DNA of 64,000 nucleotides from assembly GCA_964035575.1 (NCBI GenBank), contig OZ037910.1:1-64000 (forward strand). The letters are read 5' to 3'. Positions 59,901-64,000 of this stretch are shown here, piece after piece (the stretch's first letter is position 1; each line of letters starts with the position of its first letter). The DNA comes from Rhynchopus sp. YZ270_cl-10. Taxonomy: Eukaryota; Euglenozoa; Diplonemea; Diplonemida; Diplonemidae. A program made the position numbers and the translations under genes. A model generated the notes under the pieces. That model did no database searches and was not told where the DNA came from. It saw only the letters and a program-made list of their open reading frames with translations.

Positions 59901-61576
59901 TCCGGCCAAAAATCATGAAAAAATCATGATTTTGGGGTCTGGCACCCCATGGGCACATGTATCTGGGGGTGTAAAATATGCATGGTTTCGACCGATTGGG
60001 GGTGTTATAGGTCCTGGGGGCCCACATGGGCCATATTTCACGCTATTGGGTCACGGGAAAGTGATTTTGACATTTTTTCATCGATTTTAGCTGTGACAAC
60101 CCTTCAAAAACACTGATTTTGGGGTGTTTCTGAGACGGTACGCTATACCCAGGGTCATATTAGGTATTAGTCCGGTCGACGTTTTGGAAAAACGACCCCG
60201 CAATGGACTCAGGGGTGCCAGATAGTGTATATGCACCAAAATGGATTCACGGGAAAAGTCAAAATTGGGTGTCAGATACATGCTGCCATAAGTGACCAAT
60301 TTCAAAAGTTGAGATTTTTCGAAAATCTGGGTTCAGTACACGCTGTACCCAATCCTGGGGGCCAAAATTTTCAACTTTTTGAAAAAACGGGCGGTATATG
60401 GCCCTAAATTGTCAAAATGAGTTAATTGCGACCTCGGACGGCCTCCGGAGATGAGTAGAAGTTTATTTACTGAAAAAAAAAGTCAAAACACAGGCAAAAT
60501 CCCACCTTCCACAGGTACAGTCAAAACTTTTATCCAGATCTCATGTTTTTTCAAAAAATTTTAAATTGTTTTTATGACTAACACCTCCGAAATTTTTCCT
60601 GATAAGATGGAATATGGTCCTGTAGTAGTATGCAGTGTGTTTGCAGGCAAAAATTTGCATTTTCTCGCCCCAGACATTTTTTTATACATAAAAGTGCATA
60701 AACGGACCCCTGACCCCAAAATCCGGGTTCCAGCTTTTTGAAGGGGTCACCCTACAGGCCACCTCAAAATGTTGGCCCGTAGGGCCAACTTTTTGAAAAA
60801 ACGGGGTTGCAATGTGTCCTGGGGGCCCGAAGGGCCCCCAGGACACATCGCTGGGAAAAAAGTATTAGGTTTTTAGGGGTCTATATAGGGTTGCTGTGGG
60901 GGTCACATGGCCGAAAAATGGCCATTTTTGGCCTATTTTTGGCCATTTTTTTAAGGTAAAAAATCCACTTTTTTTTTGTACATCCCCTTGCCCCCGGTAC
61001 AATTTACCAAACATATGGCCCTGTTGGACATACTGGGCCCATGAGTCGGTCGCTGCATCACCAAACTAGTTGCCCTATTTGCTAAAATCATGTTTTCAGG
61101 GTCAAAAATAGGGTGTTTTTTGTGGTCTTCAGACCTTTGTAGAGGGTACTCAGGCTGGGTGTCAGCTAGACACTGTGAAGTTGTGTAGCGGGAATTAAGG
61201 CGGGATCTCAGCGAGACGCTCAGACTGGAGCCGTGAAATTGTGTAGCGGGAATTAAGGCGGGATCTCAGCGAGACGCTCAGACTGGAGCCGTGAAATTGT
61301 GTAGCGGGAATTAAGGCGGGATCTCAGCGAGACGCTCAGACTGGAGCTGTGAAATTGTGTAGCGGGAATTAAGGCGGGATCTCAGCAAGACACTGAGACT
61401 GGAGCTCCTTTTCAGGAAAAATGGTCGGAATGTGACTTGAATGGGCTCTAATGGGTATATTATGCACATAACATACCTAAATTATGTCGATATTTCACCT
61501 GCGGAGCCGAAAAAACCGATTTTCAGGGTGTGCAAAACTGTAAAAATCACCAAAATCCCAAAAATCACGATTTTTT

Positions 61577-62744
61577 TTGAAAAATATTTTTTTCAAAAAA
61601 ATCAATTTTAAAATATTGGTTTGGCTTGTGCGGGGACCTGATACTGGGGCAATATACCCTGTGGGACATACTGGGCCCTATGCAAGGCCGAGTTTTCAAA
61701 AATATGGTTGCCCCGGTAGACGGTATGGCCCTGCTGGTCAGTGCATCCGGCCAAAAATCATGAAAAAATCATGATTTTGGGGTCTGGCACCCCATGGGCA
61801 CATGTATCTGGGGGTGTAAAATATGCATGGTTTCGACCGATTGGGGGTGTTATAGGTCCTGGGGGCCCACATGGGCCATATTTCACGCTATTGGGTCACG
61901 GGAAAGTGATTTTGACATTTTTTCATCGATTTTAGCTGTGACATTAGTAGGGCCAACTTTTTGAAAAAACGGGGTTGCAATGTGTCCTGGGGGCCCGAAG
62001 GGCCCCCAGGACACATCGCTGGGAAAAAAGTATTAGGTTTTTAGGGGTCTATATAGGGTTGCTGTGGGGGTCACATGGCCGAAAAATGGCCATTTTTGGC
62101 CTATTTTTGGCCATTTTTTTAAGGTAAAAAATCCACTTTTTTTTTGTACATCCCCTTGCCCCCGGTACAATTTACCAAACATATGGCCCTGTTGGACATA
62201 CTGGGCCCATGAGTCGGTCGCTGCATCACCAAACTAGTTGCCCTATTTGCTAAAATCATGTTTTCAGGGTCAAAAATAGGGTGTTTTGTGTGGTCTTCAG
62301 ACCTTTGTAGAGGGTACTCAGGCTGGGTGTCAGCTAGACACTGTGAAGTTGTGTAGCGGGAATTAAGGCGGGATCTCAGCGAGACGCTCAGACTGGAGCC
62401 GTGAAATTGTGTAGCGGGAATTAAGGCGGGATCTCAGCGAGACGCTCAGACTGGAGCCGTGAAATTGTGTAGCGGGAATTAAGGCGGGATCTCAGCGAGA
62501 CGCTCAGACTGGAGCTGTGAAATTGTGTAGCGGGAATTAAGGCGGGATCTCAGCAAGACACTGAGACTGGAGCTCCTTTTCAGGAAAAATGGTCGGAATG
62601 TGACTTGAATGGGCTCTAATGGGTATATTATGCACATAACATACCTAAATTATGTCGATATTTCACCTGCGGAGCCGAAAAAACCGATTTTCAGGGTGTG
62701 CAAAACTGTAAAAATCACCAAAATCCCAAAAATCACGATTTTTT
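61577..62744. repeat. Macrosatellite unit with a 680-bp internal deletion
   Basis: After GCTGTGACA near 61944 the sequence jumps, with 3 extra bases (TTA), to GTAGGGCCAAC, which is the loop and right arm of the first hairpin. Compared with the previous unit the lost part corresponds to about 60099-60778, net 677 bp, matching the 1168-bp spacing. Confidence 0.92.
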
Positions 62745-64000
62745 TTGAAAAATATTTTTTTCAAAAAAATCAATTTTAAAATATTGGTTTGGCTTGTGCG
62801 GGGACCTGATACTGGGGCAATATACCCTGTGGGACATACTGGGCCCTATGCAAGGCCGAGTTCTCAAAAATATGGTTGCCCCGGTAGACGGTATGGCCCT
62901 GCTGGTCAGTGCATCCGGCCAAAAATCATGAAAAAATCATGATTTTGGGGTCTGGCACCCCATGGGCACATGTATCTGGGGGTGTAAAATATGCATGGTT
63001 TCGACCGATTGGGGGTGTTATAGGTCCTGGGGGCCCACATGGGCCATATTTCACGCTATTGGGTCACGGGAAAGTGATTTTGACATTTTTTCATCGATTT
63101 TAGCTGTGACAACCCTTCAAAAACACTGATTTTGGGGTGTTTCTGAGACGGTACGCTATACCCAGGGTCATATTAGGTATTAGTCCGGTCGACGTTTTGG
63201 AAAAACGACCCCGCAATGGACTCAGGGGTGCCAGATAGTGTATATGCACCAAAATGGATTCACGGGAAAAGTCAAAATTGGGTGTCAGATACATGCTGCC
63301 ATAAGTGACCAATTTCAAAAGTTGAGATTTTTCGAAAATCTGGGTTCAGTACACGCTGTACCCAATCCTGGGGGCCAAAATTTTCAACTTTTTGAAAAAA
63401 CGGGCGGTATATGGCCCTAAATTGTCAAAATGAGTTAATTGCGACCTCGGACGGCCTCCGGAGATGAGTAGAAGTTTATTTACTGAAAAAAAAAGTCAAA
63501 ACACAGGCAAAATCCCACCTTCCACAGGTACAGTCAAAACTTTTATCCAGATCTCATGTTTTTTCAAAAAATTTTAAATTGTTTTTATGACTAACACCTC
63601 CGAAATTTTTCCTGATAAGATGGAATATGGTCCTGTAGTAGTATGCAGTGTGTTTGCAGGCAAAAATTTGCATTTTCTCGCCCCAGACATTTTTTTATAC
63701 ATAAAAGTGCATAAACGGACCCCTGACCCCAAAATCCGGGTTCCAGCTTTTTGAAGGGGTCACCCTACAGGCCACCTCAAAAAGTTGGCCCGTAGGGCCA
63801 ACTTTTTGAAAAAACGGGGTTGCAATGTGTCCTGGGGGCCCGAAGGGCCCCCAGGACACATCGCTGGGAAAAAAGTATTAGGTTTTTAGGGGTCTATATA
63901 GGGTTGCTGTGGGGGTCACATGGCCGAAAAATGGCCATTTTTGGCCTATTTTTGGCCATTTTTTTAAGGTAAAAAATCCACTTTTTTTTTGTACATCCCC

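Larger units (their letters stand above)
34366..64000. repeat. Macrosatellite, about 16 units of 1.79-2.08 kb, running off the window
   Basis: Homology to the unit begins at AGATACATGCTGCC (34366) and continues to the last base. The same point recurs near 36270, 38057, 39844, 41631, 43418, 45205, 47056, 48901, 50752, 52603, 54680, 56525, 58370, 60273 and 63286. From a second anchor (35729, 37516 and on) spacings are 1787 five times, then 1851, 1845, 1851, 1851, 2077, 1845, 1845, 1903, 1845 and 1168. These differences are explained by 58-bp steps in an inner minisatellite, a 6-bp insert and one deletion. Units are otherwise almost identical, implying recent amplification or strong homogenisation. 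Short frames of 60-72 codons recur in each unit without any sign of being genes. Confidence 0.98.

Noticed and set aside
35729-63420. Recurring 60-72-codon frames in each macrosatellite unit
   Set aside because: Identical because the DNA is identical; AT-rich composition, no motif, and no evidence of selection on the protein.

Overview
The window is eukaryotic nuclear DNA, most likely from a protist. The evidence is Helitron- and LINE-type transposons, a GT-AG intron, giant proteins full of low-complexity tracts, long homopolymers and many satellite families. A repeat-rich alga (for instance a chromerid-like alveolate) would fit, but no sequence here fixes the species. I see no rRNA, tRNA, CRISPR array or bacterial operon. 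More than half of the window is tandem repeat.

Layout. 1-850: degenerate ~170-bp repeats. 853-6600: a 5'-truncated LINE-like element (C-terminal endonuclease-like domain, OTU protease-like domain, zinc cluster, Gln-rich coiled coil, basic tail, poly(A) tail) lying between two different 8-bp microsatellites. 6.6-8.35 kb: two blocks of a CAACGCAAC-rich satellite. 8.45-9.7 kb: two convergent cellular gene fragments. 10.3-11.8 kb: dispersed repeats and poly(T). 11.96-23.53 kb, minus strand: a giant Helitron gene (zinc fingers, HUH/two-Tyr Rep, Pif1-type helicase, Lys/Ala linker, two OTU domains) split by a ~408-bp hAT-like MITE. 24.0-25.35 kb: 61-bp satellite with a hairpin core. 26.65-28.24 kb: a 164-bp dimer and a 43-bp satellite. 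29.7-30.7 kb, minus strand: a B-box-type zinc-finger gene. 32.1-33.35 kb: a 754-bp duplication leading into a stray satellite fragment. 34.37-64.0 kb: a nearly identical macrosatellite (1.79-2.08 kb units) that runs off the window.

How it fits together. The Helitron gene would read as one frame of 3,717 codons if the MITE and one copy of its target duplication were absent, so the element looks recently active and recently interrupted. The macrosatellite is a nested structure. Each unit has a 58-bp minisatellite of 3 to 8 copies and a pair of perfect triloop hairpins. Copy-number steps, shared markers and one deletion that ends exactly at a hairpin loop point to unequal exchange and hairpin-linked breakage. 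OTU protease-like domains occur in two unrelated mobile elements here (three domains in all), which is the most notable protein-level pattern.
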